DNA from: Knoxdaviesia capensis
Taxonomy: Eukaryota > Ascomycota > Sordariomycetes > Microascales > Gondwanamycetaceae
Reading direction: 5' to 3'
Length of the DNA: 23,718 nucleotides
Assembly (NCBI GenBank): GCA_001510575.1
Contig: LNGK01000008.1
Coordinates: forward strand, 173,234 to 196,951
The position numbers were made by a program, and so were the translations under genes. The notes under the pieces were generated by a model. That model was not told where the DNA came from, ran no database searches, and saw nothing but the letters and a program-made list of their open reading frames with translations. Positions 10,139 to 21,303 of this stretch are shown here, one piece after another; position 1 is the first letter of the stretch, and the number at the start of each line of letters is the position of its first letter.

Positions 10139-10654
10139 AATATGATGGACGGGTGGCTTTTGTGGCTAGGGACATCAGTTGTGGCGCCGAAATTTCACAT
10201 GTGAAAAAAACACAAGAAGAGAAACACACAAAAACGGGGGTTGTGGAAAATCTCTGGTGGGTGGGCTGGTTGTCAAAAACTCAAAAAACCTACACACTTG
10301 TGCGTTTGCTCTTCCGGGGTGTATAGACTATCTTCCCCAACAAGATGAGGGGGAGAAGGAGGGCTCAATACGGGGGAGGGACAGGTACTATTATCATATC
10401 GCTTGACGAGCAGCTGTCTAATATGCAGCCGCCCGCAGGCAGGAAAAATGTTGGGGCAGACGCTGGCACTTCTTGCTGCATTCGCAGGTTGGTGGTTCCC
10501 AGCCTGGTTGTGTGTAGACAGTGGGCGGAGCGCGAACGCTTCCAAGTGGCTGTCCGTTGGAGGATATGAGGTCAGGGACCGATTCGCAGGTGTGGGTGAG
10601 GCATGATGCCTTCAAAGCCTACGTATGGCACACGTCAGATGGCAAATTTGCCTC

Positions 10655-10670
10655 CTCTCTCTCTCTCTCT
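10655..10670. repeat. (CT)n microsatellite
   Basis: Eight CT units. The flanks are unrelated to those of the other AG/CT tracts, so this is not a dispersed mobile copy. Confidence 0.8.
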
Positions 10671-10836
10671 TACTCTGGTATGGACGATTCCTTCCTCCAC
10701 CTACAAGCCCACTGTTCCCAACATATCCTCGCACTCTCTCAATCCAGGGTTCCAGGAGGCTGACGGGGCGCAAATTGGTCGCGTGTGCAGCACGGACTGC
10801 ACGGTATGTGGCAAACCTAACGACCAACAATGACAA

Positions 10837-10846
10837 ACAGTACTGT
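10837..10846. repeat. ACAGTACTGT palindrome, copy 1
   Basis: A perfect 10-bp palindrome, identical to cores at 17093, 17103, 19078 and 20329. It lies outside all coding regions. Function is unknown. Confidence 0.7.
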
Positions 10847-11899
10847 ACATGCGTAGAGTGACATGGTGGGCTATGCAGGGGTCCGGATATACGTTGGGGG
10901 GTGGGTTGAAATTTCTGCACATCTTCCGTTCCGTGGAGAATTCAGGGACCAGAGCCGATCTTCAGCCCTCTCTCGATTCAGTTACAGAGTCACGGTTACA
11001 GTAACGGCCACCCCAAGTAGCCTTCCGCGTATAGCCAAGACCAGACGCCACGGACGGACAGAGTGATGTCAAGGTGTCAACGCCAAGAACGTGCTGCTCA
11101 GGGTGGTTGAGCCGACTCCGACATGCTGACTCCAACTCTGTTGAAGTTGGAAGATATGCCTCGCATCTTGGAGCCAGATCCCGAGCCGGGTGTCCGGTTC
11201 GGCCCCGGCACCGCTGGAATATTGACCGTGGCCCGGCTCCGGGGTTGCTGGGGGCCGGCCAGCATTACTCTGTACTCCTACCAGGTCTAAAAGTCCGTAG
11301 CCAGGGCGTTTGATTCTGTGGATATGCCACTCTCACATGCCAGACAACACCGCGCTATACGAGTGTGCTTTCGTATGTGCCAAATCCTGGAGGGCTCCAA
11401 AACGCGCGGCTGAGCCTACTCGTCCACGCACGCATATGCCCCTCCGTCGGTGAGATGATCAGACGGTACTCCCACACTGCTCCAGAGAGGGAAGATACAC
11501 CAAGCTTCCAAACCCCCATTTCTGTTCCGTTCCACATGTGTACAAGCAATGGAAGTTGCACTCATATACCGAACACAAGAGCACACAATGATGAACTCAA
11601 GTCACAGTGCAGAACAAGGGTTCGTGGTCCAACCCAAGCCGAGCGTGGGAGAGTGAGGCCATGTGAAAGCAGTGAAAGAAGCCGAGTTCACGAAGTCTAG
11701 TAGTTTTAAGGGTTCTAATAGAATTTGTGAGATAGGAGGAGAAAAGACAGCTGATGGAAGGTGAAGTTCCGGAGATAGGCCCACGATTATACTAGACGAT
11801 ACACATTTGATTGATAACAGCTTCTGCGCTTTTTAGCATGTGAGACGCTCGGGGACACTTTAATAGCCTCTGCATAATATTTCGGTTCAGCACAGTACA

Positions 11900-12004
11900 C
11901 TATAAACTGCCCTTCTATTTTCAACCCCTCGTCTCCTTCGAAGGGTCTCTATCGACTCTATAAACCGGACAACAAGCAGTCTCTCATAAAATCCTCCTAT
12001 AAAC
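11900..12004 (+). promoter_or_regulatory. Three CTATAAAC elements upstream of the kinase gene
   Basis: The 8-mer occurs at 11900-11907, 11958-11965 and 11997-12004. It contains TATAAA, so one or more copies could be TATA-like core promoter elements 420 to 520 bases upstream of the kinase ATG. They could equally be the remains of a local repeat. No experimental start site is visible. Confidence 0.35.
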
Positions 12005-12206
12005 CAGAACCCTGATAGCTTTTCCTCGACTCGAGAGCCCCTATTAGCCCTAGTAGCCGTTTAATTAGCAGTCGCGTGACACCCACACCGCTAAGTCGTG
12101 GGGTAAAACTCAGATAAGAAGGAGCGGCCGCCAATTTGCACGGAAGCTTCTGTTGGGGGCATAATTTCACCATACTGGAAATCTTGGGCCTGAGCTTCGT
12201 CTCCCT

Positions 12207-12240
12207 TTTTTTTTTCTTTTTTTTCTTTTTCCTTTTCTGA
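12207..12240 (+). promoter_or_regulatory. T-rich tract of the kinase promoter or leader
   Basis: An almost pure T run broken by single C residues, followed by CT-rich sequence up to the kinase ATG. Such pyrimidine tracts commonly sit just upstream of or within fungal leaders. It may reduce nucleosome occupancy (inference). Confidence 0.4.
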
Positions 12241-12422
12241 TATTATTTTCTCCCCTCCTCCTCATCTTCATCTTTTCTCTCCAGCCACAAGCCACCACTT
12301 CTTCCTCTTCCGCTTCCGCGATCTCGATCTCAATCTATCGTACCGCTCTGTTTATCTGTTCTTCTCGTGCCACAATCCCCTCTTTCCCAAAACACCCCCA
12401 CACATACACACACATCACCCAG

Positions 12423-13939
12423 ATGTCGTCCACAGACCACAGCGTGCGGTTCATCCCGCTCGCCTTCGACGGCCACAACGCCGACGCCTCCGCGACCGAG
12501 ATCATCCAGGCCGTGCTCCCCGAGTGGTTCCGCGCCGACGAAGCCTCCGGCACCGCTGCGGCGCCGGTGCGCTTTGTGCGGTGCACCGACGGCATCACGA
12601 ACACGCTGCTGAAGGTGGTGCGCGACGTGGCCGGCCAGAGCGAGGCCGACGCCGACAGCGCCGCCGTGCTGCTGCGCGCCTACGGCAACGGCACCCACGT
12701 CATCATCGACCGCGAGCGCGAGGCCGCCAACCACGAGCTGCTGATGCGTCACGGCCTCGCCCCGCAGCTGCTCGCGCGCTTCCAGAACGGCATGGTGTAC
12801 CGCTACCTGCGCGGCGACGTCACGTCGACCGACGACCTGCGCCGCCCCGACATCATCCTCGCCGTCGCCCGCCGCCTCGCCGAGTGGCACGCCACCGTGC
12901 CCTGCCTGGCCGAGCCGCCGAAGTCGGCCGTCCCCAACGGCGCGCCACCGCCGCACTCCAACGGCCACACAGCTCCCGGTGCCGCCAGCACCGCGGAGAA
13001 AATCAATACCGTGGCCCCCGGAAAACCGGCACCCAACATGTGGACTGTGCTGCAAAAGTGGATTCTGGCCCTGCCGGTGCATACGCCCAAAGACCAAGCT
13101 CGCCAGGCGTCGTTGCAGCAGGAGTTGGATGCGCTGATTGCACAGTTGAGCCAGAGGCCGGGCCTTGGCGAGAATGGGGTAAGTTTGTTTGTTTTTTTTT
13201 GTGTGTCGCTGGAAAGTGGTGATGTGATGATCAGGGAAAGCTTCAGTTTTGCTGGTTCTTTGCCATTTTTCCGTAGCACTTTTCTCCCCCCCTTCTCTTT
13301 CTCTTGAAAGTAGAAACCACCAGAGTACCCCTCACCTCCGGCATCCGTATACTAACGTCCCTCCAGCTCGTTTTCGCCCACTGCGACCTCCTCCACGGCA
13401 ACATCATCATTACGCCGCCCGCTCCCGACACCCCCTCCCCCACCACCACCATCAGCTTCATCGACTACGAGTACGCAACCCCCTCGCCGGCCGCCTTCGA
13501 CATTGCGAACCACTTTGCCGAGTGGGCCGGCTTCGAGTGCGACTACACCGTGCTGCCGACGCGCTCGCAGCGCCACACCTTCATCCAGTCGTACATCGAG
13601 ACGTACTACAAGCTCAAGAGCACCGCCAGCACCGCCAGCAGCAGCACCAGCAGCAGCAGCAGTCCGGCAGCGCCGGCCGCCGGATCCGGCGCGGTCAGCA
13701 TCGACAAGGAGGTCGATGCGCTGTTCGCCGAGGTTGACGTGTTCCGCGGCATCCCCGGCTTCTACTGGGGCGTGTGGGCGCTGATCCAGGCCGAGATCTC
13801 CGAGATCGACTTTGACTACACGTCGTACGCCGAGCTGCGGCTGGGCGAGTACTATGCCTGGAAGGCCGAGGCCGACGGGTCGCGCAAGGCCGCGGGTGCG
13901 GAGATGCCGCTCCGGGAGAAGCGGTGGGCCGAGCAATAA
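12423..13939 (+). CDS. eki1: Ethanolamine kinase (choline/ethanolamine kinase family)
   Basis: The enzyme phosphorylates ethanolamine with ATP to phosphoethanolamine, the first step of the cytosolic CDP-ethanolamine (Kennedy) pathway to phosphatidylethanolamine. Two exons, 12423-13178 and 13367-13939, give 1329 nt for 442 aa. The 188-nt phase-0 intron has GTAAGT, an ACTAAC branch site and CTCCAG. Visible motifs are GITNTLLK at 57-64 (nucleotide-binding loop), DREREAANHELL at 96-107, the catalytic HCDLLHGN at 257-264 with Asp259 and Asn264, and IDYEYA at 284-289 with the metal-binding Asp285. The C-terminal GIPGFYWGVWALIQAEISEIDFDY resembles ethanolamine rather than choline kinases. Residues about 165-203 are a Pro/Ala-rich linker, and a Ser/Thr-rich run lies near 340-355. 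Retaining the intron would end translation before the catalytic loop. Some activity on choline cannot be excluded. Confidence 0.92.
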
Positions 13940-15420
13940 ACTACTGTACGCGGAACACGCCGCCCTTCCCCGCCGGGACCGGGTTGCCCTCGGGTGGCCG
14001 GCCCACATCCGCGCCACCTCTTCTTTTCTTCCCTCCTTGCTTTCGTGCTCTCCATGCCCGACGTCCATGTCCCCGGCAGCATCTTTGTCCGTAATCTAGA
14101 ACAATCCCTAAAAGTCAGAGACGACGGTATTTCCTGGAACACTGGCGGTAAATCTGCTCAGTCTCACCTCCCTTGCCCAACTTGTCGTCGCCAAGGTCTG
14201 ATAGCCAAAAGTGTGCAGCTCTCTCTCACAATTCTTTGCCCGGAAGGAGAGCTTCATCTATTTTCGCCGCTTTTCATTTCACTCCGGCATCCCTCATTCA
14301 TCTTGGTTTTTTTTTTCTCCGATATCACTTCTTTTGGGGCTTCCCGCAAGGCGTCAACGGTGACGGTCTGAGCACCACTTCCCCCTCCCCTCCCCCCGGG
14401 AGTCCTTTTGCCAGCTCTTTCAGGTGCTCGAGCGCCCGCTCTCTTTTCCCCTTCCCCTCCCCGGCTCATCCGTCCGTCTTCTAACCGCCCCCTGGGCCTC
14501 TGCGGCTATCGTTGATTCTGCTTTTCCTACACGGATTCCGGCGTTTTGATATCTTCATTTCTGGTGTGGGATGGGGGAGGATCACACGTACATACACACA
14601 ACCGCTCCCTCCTGTCTGCTGTCATTTTACCCCTCTTCTGTCCCGGTGTCCGGGGCCTCATCTCACCGATCTCTAAGACTAGCACCTTCTTTCTTTGATT
14701 CTGACATGCATTGTCCTCCTCGTTGATGCAATCAAGGTTGGACACGTACCCTCCCCCGGTGACACCGCCCCTCCACAGATCCTCCTCCTCGTGGACGTTT
14801 TTGGTTCCGTCTCGACGCCTGTTCTTTCGTGTTCGGTCAGCCGGCGAAGTCTGCGCCGGGTGCTCCACACCCGTCGGTGTCGGTGTCAGTGTTCCCCCCT
14901 GCAGACGAGCCCTCGACGACAGGGTGGAGCCGGCGGTTTTCATAGCCCGCTCGCCGGGAATCAGGGCCGTGTGTGTCTCTCTCTCTCCTCGCCGTTGCTC
15001 CTCTTCTTTGGTTTTTTTTTTTGCTAGTAGCCCGGGATGGAGACGAGAGGTATTCAACATTTCTCCTCTCTTGCTTCCCGGCTCCTTTTTTTTCTTCTCT
15101 CTTCTGTCATTCATGGTGTGCCATGTCCATGGCCACCTCGTCACGACTTGCTGTTTTTCTTTCTGTAGCGTTTTCTTCAGTTTTCTTTTCATGAAGTGAG
15201 ATGGATATCAACACCGGATGCTTTTCTTTTCGTCGTTTTAATATTGTTCCTCGGGCCGCCAAGACGCTGCCCTCTCCTCATATGTGTTTTAGTTAGTACC
15301 CAGGGAGAAAAGTCAGTCTGGCCTCCCTGCACCCTTTTTCTGTTCGTCGGGGCGGTATATTTGGTGTCTTATTTAGAAGCATGCTGGTTCTTACTATAGA
15401 GAGAGACACGGAAGGTTTTT
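13940..15420. other. Pyrimidine-rich 3' flank of the kinase gene
   Basis: This probably begins with the kinase 3'UTR; an AATAAA at 13935-13940 overlaps the stop codon and is too close to act for a normal 3'UTR. The rest is CT-rich on the + strand with scattered ATGs. A - strand open frame of 221 codons (15192-14527) is Lys/Arg/Glu-rich because it lies opposite the pyrimidine tract, and shows no domain. No gene can be supported. Confidence 0.5.
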
Positions 15421-15587
15421 CTTTTTCATAAAAAATACAAAGAGAATCTGAGATACATAATTATACGGGCTCCTTTCTTCATTTTGTCTCCTTTGCCTGA
15501 CATGTTGTTCCATGCCCATCTGTGTTGGCCCGTGATGCTGCTCCGCAACCCCCGAGAGCCGGGACCAACGGATGAATCCATCCGGCT

Positions 15588-15605
15588 GAGAGAGAGAGAG
15601 AGAGG
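15588..15605. repeat. (GA)n microsatellite
   Basis: About nine GA units in the gene-poor region. Confidence 0.8.
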
Positions 15606-15805
15606 GAACTTTTGCGCAGCAACAAACGGTCGGCATCCCTCCACGGACCGGGGCGGACACCTTGAGGCAAGATTAGACTCTCCCGAGGGGTTGGGTTGGG
15701 ATGAGGTTAGATGAGGCTTGTGGACGACACCCCCCACCCCGGGATGGTACTGATGTCGAATCAGCCAGCCACACACGCGACATGTTCGGCGGCAGATACA
15801 GCGGA

Positions 15806-15827
15806 TGTGTGTGTGTGTGTGTGTGTG
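15806..15827. repeat. (TG)n microsatellite
   Basis: About eleven TG units, an alternating purine-pyrimidine run. Confidence 0.85.
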
Positions 15828-16989
15828 CTGCTAGCTATCTTCTGTAGTGTGTAAACAATAACCAAGTGCCAAAGTTTAGATTAGAGAGGCAAGTTATCGG
15901 GGAGTGCCGACGAGAATACGACGCTGGCGAAGATAACGGGGGAGGGAGGGACAGCACGTCAGACGAATTGGGCAACGGTTTGTGACAGCCAATGTGGCCG
16001 TGTTCACTGCTACTCTGGGGGGTACTCTCACCCCGTTCAGGCTCTTTAGTGTCGATGCCGTCCGTGGAAGGATGGTCGCTCGTCCGTCTGGCCTCTTCCA
16101 TGCTCCTCAGCCCTCCATCGCGAAGCGGATACAGAGGGTGGAATGAACGACGGAGAATGAACGATGGAGAATGCATCTTGTGGATAACCGCCGATGGGAG
16201 GCCGCGGCTGGCTGAGGTTGTGGGACTCAGATGCACAACACCGGGGCCGGGAAATGCAAGAAAAGAGTCACGAACTGGACGGATAGGACGGGTTAGGGGG
16301 GTAGAACGAATGTACAAGTCCACACACAGTGGTGTCTACCGCACATCCACGCGGATACCAGTCCCCAGAAGCGAGCAGCAGCAACCAACCACGCTATCAG
16401 AGTCGTAGAGTCGCAGTCAGTACAAGGCGGGACGACTGTGGTCCCCGGCCACATCCGCATCCGCGAAGTTGCAGGAACCAGTGCGCCCAAACCTAACGCT
16501 GGCACCTCGCAGTCTGCGCGTATGAACACGTCTGGATGTACTGGAAGTCCAGCTCAGGTGCCCGCCCCCCCGCGCGAGAGCCGACACCCCAGAGCTTATG
16601 TGCTGTATGCCCAGGTCTGTACGCAGTAAGAGTGACAGTGTGAGGGTGGCGAGCGGGACGACGGCCAGGAATAGGCAGCGAGCGCCGGTGCTAGGCAACC
16701 AGGCCCCGGAGAAGGAAAAGCGCGACTTGGCCCGTTACGGAAGGCCTTCGGATCCGAGAAAACAAAAACTTGGGGGAGGGGGGCGAGGTGCTTCTGATTT
16801 TGGCATGTTCTTTCTGCTTGGGTCCTTGACTCCTGATGACCGACCAGACACTCCTACAGGGCAAGGGAGAAGGTGGACTCGGAAGAGTGGCTATCTGTAA
16901 GCCGACTTACTTGTTGCTTCCATCGGCTGTTTTGTGGCTCACGGCGGGCTTGGACACAGTGCCTGTTTACAGCGGGAGATTTGAGCCAG

Positions 16990-17011
16990 AAGAGAGAGAG
17001 AGAGAGAGAGG
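16990..17011. repeat. (AG)n microsatellite
   Basis: About eleven AG units, some 80 bases from the 20-bp palindrome at 17093. Confidence 0.85.
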
Positions 17012-17090
17012 GAAAGAGATCCCTTGTGTGCGGGTACCATGCATGCATGCGGCACTTGTTCAGATTGGGCAGATAGAGGATGGACACTAT

Positions 17091-17112
17091 GTACAGTACT
17101 GTACAGTACTGT
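17091..17112. repeat. Tandem GTACAGTACT unit forming a 20-bp palindrome (copies 2 and 3)
   Basis: Two direct 10-bp units, GTACAGTACT, sit side by side at 17091-17110. Together with the next two bases they create a perfect 20-bp palindrome at 17093-17112, which contains the ACAGTACTGT core twice (17093 and 17103). It could act as a dimer-binding site or extrude as a hairpin; neither is demonstrated. Confidence 0.75.
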
Positions 17113-18141
17113 CCTGTATGTGCATACATCTGCAAGCCAACATGCCAGCTGTCGCCTCCATCCCACTGACTGTCTCTGTGGAGGACAGGGGAGCCCACGT
17201 CTTCCAAGCGCCCCGTATCATTCACGCCGCTCCAGTCACTCCCAAGACACCAGAGTTGCGGAGTCTGGGACTGTGTGTCAAGCGAAGTCACTGCCGCTTC
17301 ACGCTCCCAGTTCACACATCTCCATGTACGTAGAGAAAAAGGCACACTCGCGTGAGCGTGTAGGCGTCGTTGGCTGAAGAAATCAGTTCTCACAAAAAGG
17401 AACAGCAGCCGACGACTCTTTGTTTGGCCGGCTGTTCCACACCCTCCCCCCCCCTTCTCGCCCCCCCAGTCCTTTTCGCGCTGGCATGCCGAGATTGAAA
17501 GTCCCTTTCTCGCCTCTCCTACCCCCTTTTTCTGGTCTGGATTTCGGCAAATGTGCCGGACAGCGAGATCTCCAGACTCGTGGGAGAAAGCATCATATCA
17601 CAACCTCCCATGCTCTATAGCAGACGTGTGTGTGTGTCTGTGTCTCTCTCTCTCTTCAATGATACTCGACTACGATGGAGCACGCGGACCACATGCCCCA
17701 AATTGGACTCACAACTCTAACACACAGACTTACGTCGCAGATCTGCAACGGAAGGAAAGGAGAAAAGACGATGAGCCTTGGGCTTTTTTTATCGTCCTTC
17801 CTTTTTTCCTTGAGTATGGGGAGTGGAGAGAGAGAGGGGGGGAGACCAGGGGCGGTGGGAATGGTAAATTGCCATGTCCAGACCAGGATGTCTGGCTGTC
17901 TGCACGTTGAGGACAGAGGAGTCTTTGGATGGAGAAGTCATCCTTCAGATGAAAAGGCCGTGTTCTACAGTACAGTATACAGTATATGTCGGGATCAAAC
18001 TAAGTCAGAGGGAATACACAGAAGATGGGCCGAACACGGCCAGGGATCGTCGGATGAGAGGAGGGGGGGAGGGGAGGATCGATTATATTGGACTGGGGGT
18101 GGGACGGAGATCATCAAGTGGTCAGTGAGTCCTTTGGATGG

Positions 18142-18182
18142 CCTCTCTCTCTCTCCGCCTCTCTCTCCGCCTCTCTCTCTCT
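18142..18182. repeat. CT-rich interrupted microsatellite
   Basis: CT tracts interrupted at regular intervals by CCGC, giving a higher-order unit of about 12 bases. Confidence 0.8.
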
Positions 18183-18868
18183 TCGTTGCCTGCACAAGAC
18201 CGGTCTGGTGTGTGGTGTGGTGGTAGGGTAGGGGAACATTGGCGAACAGACCTAGGGGGCTGTTAAGCTTCGGAAGCAGCAGGCAGCCTCCAATATTAGC
18301 GGGAACATCTGCAGACGTTGAGATGAGATCAGCAAGAAGGCTCAGCGTTGCATCTCGTATGGAGACTGAGTTCAATGATCCAATATTAGACCCCCCTTTC
18401 CCTATCAGGGCCATCTGCCAAAGGAGGAAAGCTTCCAGTCTGGCTGCGACTCTGGCACCCACCCATGTGCATAGTGTATCCATAAGCACTTATGAACCAC
18501 TACATAAGATATTCGAATGCAGCACAGCAGAGCCAAAACCAGGTAGGGTTGCAGTGAGAGTGTCCACCCTCCCAGCGAAGATCACCGGCATCCTGCCTAT
18601 ATTGCGCAGATACTATGCAACTCCCTCAACCAGGGGCCGATTTAGAGGCGGAAAGGAGGGGGGTCGAAGGGCGAAGGGCGAAAGACCACGTCAAAGACAA
18701 GACAACAACACAGACACAGACACACCAAATCGTGGGTGGTGGGAAGAAAAAAAAAGAGAGAGACAAGGCCACCAGCAGACAGCAAGCCACACATCTCATC
18801 AACTGACACAGGGCGGACACTACCACCACCACCGCCCTTGAAAGCTGTCCGGAGAAAGGCATAACAGG

Positions 18869-18900
18869 AGGGAGAGAGAGAGAGACAGAGAGACAGAGAC
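18869..18900. repeat. AG/ACAG microsatellite
   Basis: AG units with interspersed ACAG, a compound simple repeat. Confidence 0.8.
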
Positions 18901-19036
18901 AAGCACTGTCTGTCAGAGAGCTGCAAGGTCACACACAACGCTTGGCCATGTGGTTTTTGGAGGTATCACGAAAGCAAGCAGCGAAGAAAAAGAGCCGAGA
19001 CATCAAACGGACGGGCGAACGAACCCGCAGCCTGCG

Positions 19037-19062
19037 GTGTGTCTGTGTGTGTGTGTGTGTGT
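19037..19062. repeat. (GT)n microsatellite
   Basis: GT units with one CT interruption, about ten bases upstream of the next palindrome copy. Confidence 0.8.
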
Positions 19063-19070
19063 CCTGGTCT

Positions 19071-19087
19071 GTACTGTACAGTACTGT
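19071..19087. repeat. GTACTGTACAGTAC palindrome (copy 4)
   Basis: A perfect 14-bp palindrome at 19071-19084, overlapping the ACAGTACTGT core at 19078-19087. It is the same motif as at 17093. Confidence 0.7.
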
Positions 19088-20327
19088 AGAGAGCAGGGTG
19101 AGAAGCATCCGGAGTCGGTCTACAGGTCCATGCGTATACGAATACACAGAAGTGCTTGATTAAAGCCATCATGCATAGGGGGGGATCTGTATCCGGTGCA
19201 GAAAAGGATCGACGCCGATGGCGATGTCCTGTCTCGCAGCAAGTTCGGCCGGCATATGGCGGCTGTCGTCGGACGAGTGTAGAGGTACTTGCGCCTAGTA
19301 CCAACTTCACGCGGGATCCGGGCCATCACGATGTACCAGTCCACCTCTCCTCCCCCAAATCACCTTGGTGATGATCATCACCAACATCAACAACAACAAC
19401 CCGCAATATCAGCCTCACATATAGCCAGCATTCCCTCACACTCTAACACACCGCCTGAGTCCTCGAATGGCACCAGGAGTCCAGATAACCTCCGCGTACC
19501 TGTGCTTTTTTTTCTTTTGTCCTTTTGTTCTTCTCTTACTCCGTTATCACGGCCCTGTGGTTTCAACCCCGGTCACCGATATCAAAGCCCCCAATAGCAC
19601 AGCCATTTTATACCCACGGATTCTTTTCTGTCGACTGGTCCAACCTGCTCACTATCCAGTTTTCGGCGTGTCATCCGTTGGCAGCAGAGACCACGGAGGA
19701 GGGAGGAAGAAAGCTCGATCAGCCGGGCGAACTTTCTGTTATTTTGTGCTTTTGTCAGCTCCCCGCCACCGTCGAACCTGGTTCTCTCCGGATCGGTTTC
19801 TTTTTGTTTCTCGCTCACAGTTCTCGCTTAATTGTTTGCGAAACCGCAGGCTGTCGAATTGTTTTCTCCGTCTGTCAGAAACCCGGGCCTTTGTGGCAGG
19901 TCCATGATAGCCCCCATACGTACCCAAGCAACCAAGCAACCACAAGCTGAGAAGCGAAGCAACTATCACGTCTTCTCTGGATCTGTGTCCACCACGGCGA
20001 GAAGTCGCGACTTCAACCCGTATCTCCAGCGTTGCATTCCTACGGGGGTCCGAAACTCAACCCCCCTCCACTGAAATCTGATGTTGGATTGCTCTCAACC
20101 TTCCCGGAGGGCACAGAACCTATTTCCTCGCAGGTCCCCCCTGTCGACTGTGTGGGAAAGCCATCACAAGATATCACGGGAGTCCTTGTCGATCTTTTTG
20201 GCTGGCGATATTGGCCCTTCTTTTAAGCATCCCTGGCCCTGGTCTACATATTTGCACCGGTATAGGTCTTGAGGAGTACTATCACGGCCTTCAGTGACTT
20301 CCGACGCACTCGTATGAACAGTATACT

Positions 20328-20339
20328 TACAGTACTGTA
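20328..20339. repeat. TACAGTACTGTA palindrome (copy 5)
   Basis: A perfect 12-bp palindrome carrying the ACAGTACTGT core at 20329-20338. Confidence 0.7.
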
Positions 20340-20795
20340 CTTCTGTGTCTTCTCCTGGCCATCTCTTCATATGATATACTCCAGCTCTCGGCGATATAGC
20401 CGCCCCCCGTCGTCTCCAGGGATTATCTGTAGATTCATTAGTGGTTTTACATTCCAATTCTTCCCTTCTAGAAGCACATGTTCAGCCTGGTCGTCTACGC
20501 TATATTACTTGTGAGGACACGATATATTTCCCCCCAGATGGTGGTCACCGTAGTACTTCCATCCCGGCCCCTAGGAGAAGGCGGGCAGCCACAACACCTC
20601 CTCACTTTGTGTCTGTCTTGGTGTCATCCGTTCGGTGATACTTTTAGGAAAGAAAACAAGATACAAGGAACTTTCTCCCCTTCTCGGTCTATTACGACCG
20701 CCGTGTAGTCCCACGTTTCGGCATTATATGTACATCCAGTCCTGCATAGTTACATGTATGAATAACTCTGCTGCCACCCGTACCCCCCCTTAACC

Positions 20796-20812
20796 AAAAA
20801 AAAAAAAAAAAA
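20796..20812. repeat. Poly-A tract
   Basis: About seventeen consecutive A residues on the + strand. It could be a retrotransposed tail or a simple slippage product. No flanking target-site duplication was seen. Confidence 0.8.
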
Positions 20813-21284
20813 GACACACACACAACCGACAACAACTCTAAACCTGCAGTGTCCATATGTATGCATGGCTGCAGCTTGTAGCGTGTTTGACAACGGGAAC
20901 GTACAGAACCTCAAGCGAGAGAGAGGCAAGATGGAAGGAGAAAACGCACACACGGGTACTGATGGGCCCAGACAGAACGGGCCTCTCTTCTCTTTCTCTC
21001 CCAATATCCAGAAGCATCCTGGTGAAATTATCAGGTCACTCATGCTTCGCTCTGGTTGCTCGACACACACACTGGCTGTGCTCCTCTATTCACACGCCCC
21101 CTTCTTCCTCCTCTCTCCTCCGTCAAACGCCGAGCCACATGCAGTAAGGGACAAGTTGGATCGGCGGCTTCCGGTCATACTGGCGTCAGTGTCGGGGGCC
21201 GTGCCATGGCGTGTCTTCCCTCTCCGTCTCAAAGACCAGAGCAAGAGACGCAAACGGCACTGAGAGGTCCCCATCTCCCTCCTT

Positions 21285-21303
21285 TTCTCTCTCTCTCTCT
21301 CTC
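21285..21303. repeat. (CT)n microsatellite
   Basis: About nine CT units. Confidence 0.8.

Larger units (their letters stand above)
9636..12422. other. Divergent intergenic region between npr3 and the ethanolamine kinase gene
   Basis: About 2.8 kb separates the two start codons, longer than usual for divergent fungal genes. No coding gene was recognised. Contents from left to right: an AG microsatellite touching the npr3 leader, three CACGTG E-boxes (9756-9923), a second AG tract, one ACAGTACTGT palindrome at 10837, a GC-rich patch near 11165-11265 with an 8-bp inverted repeat (GAGCCGGG at 11183 against CCCGGCTC at 11232), three CTATAAAC elements (11900-12004), and a T-rich tract near 12207 ahead of the kinase leader. 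The + strand has no ATG from about 11843 to the kinase start. Confidence 0.6.

Noticed and set aside
11156..11290. 44-codon small frame in a GC-rich patch
   Set aside because: Too short, with no recognisable family or conserved features visible.
12330..13097. 255-codon - strand open frame opposite the kinase exon 1
   Set aside because: It is the antisense shadow of a clearly identified kinase exon with catalytic motifs on the + strand.
13935..13940. AATAAA overlapping the kinase stop codon as a poly(A) signal
   Set aside because: It would place the cleavage site almost immediately after the stop, so it is probably a coincidence of CAA TAA A.
14527..15192. 221-codon - strand open frame with an ATG start
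   Set aside because: Its composition (Lys/Arg/Glu runs) is explained by the opposite CT-rich strand. No recognisable family.
9641..21303. AG/CT tracts considered as copies of one mobile element
   Set aside because: Flanking sequences differ at each site and no terminal repeats or target duplications were seen, so they are independent microsatellites.
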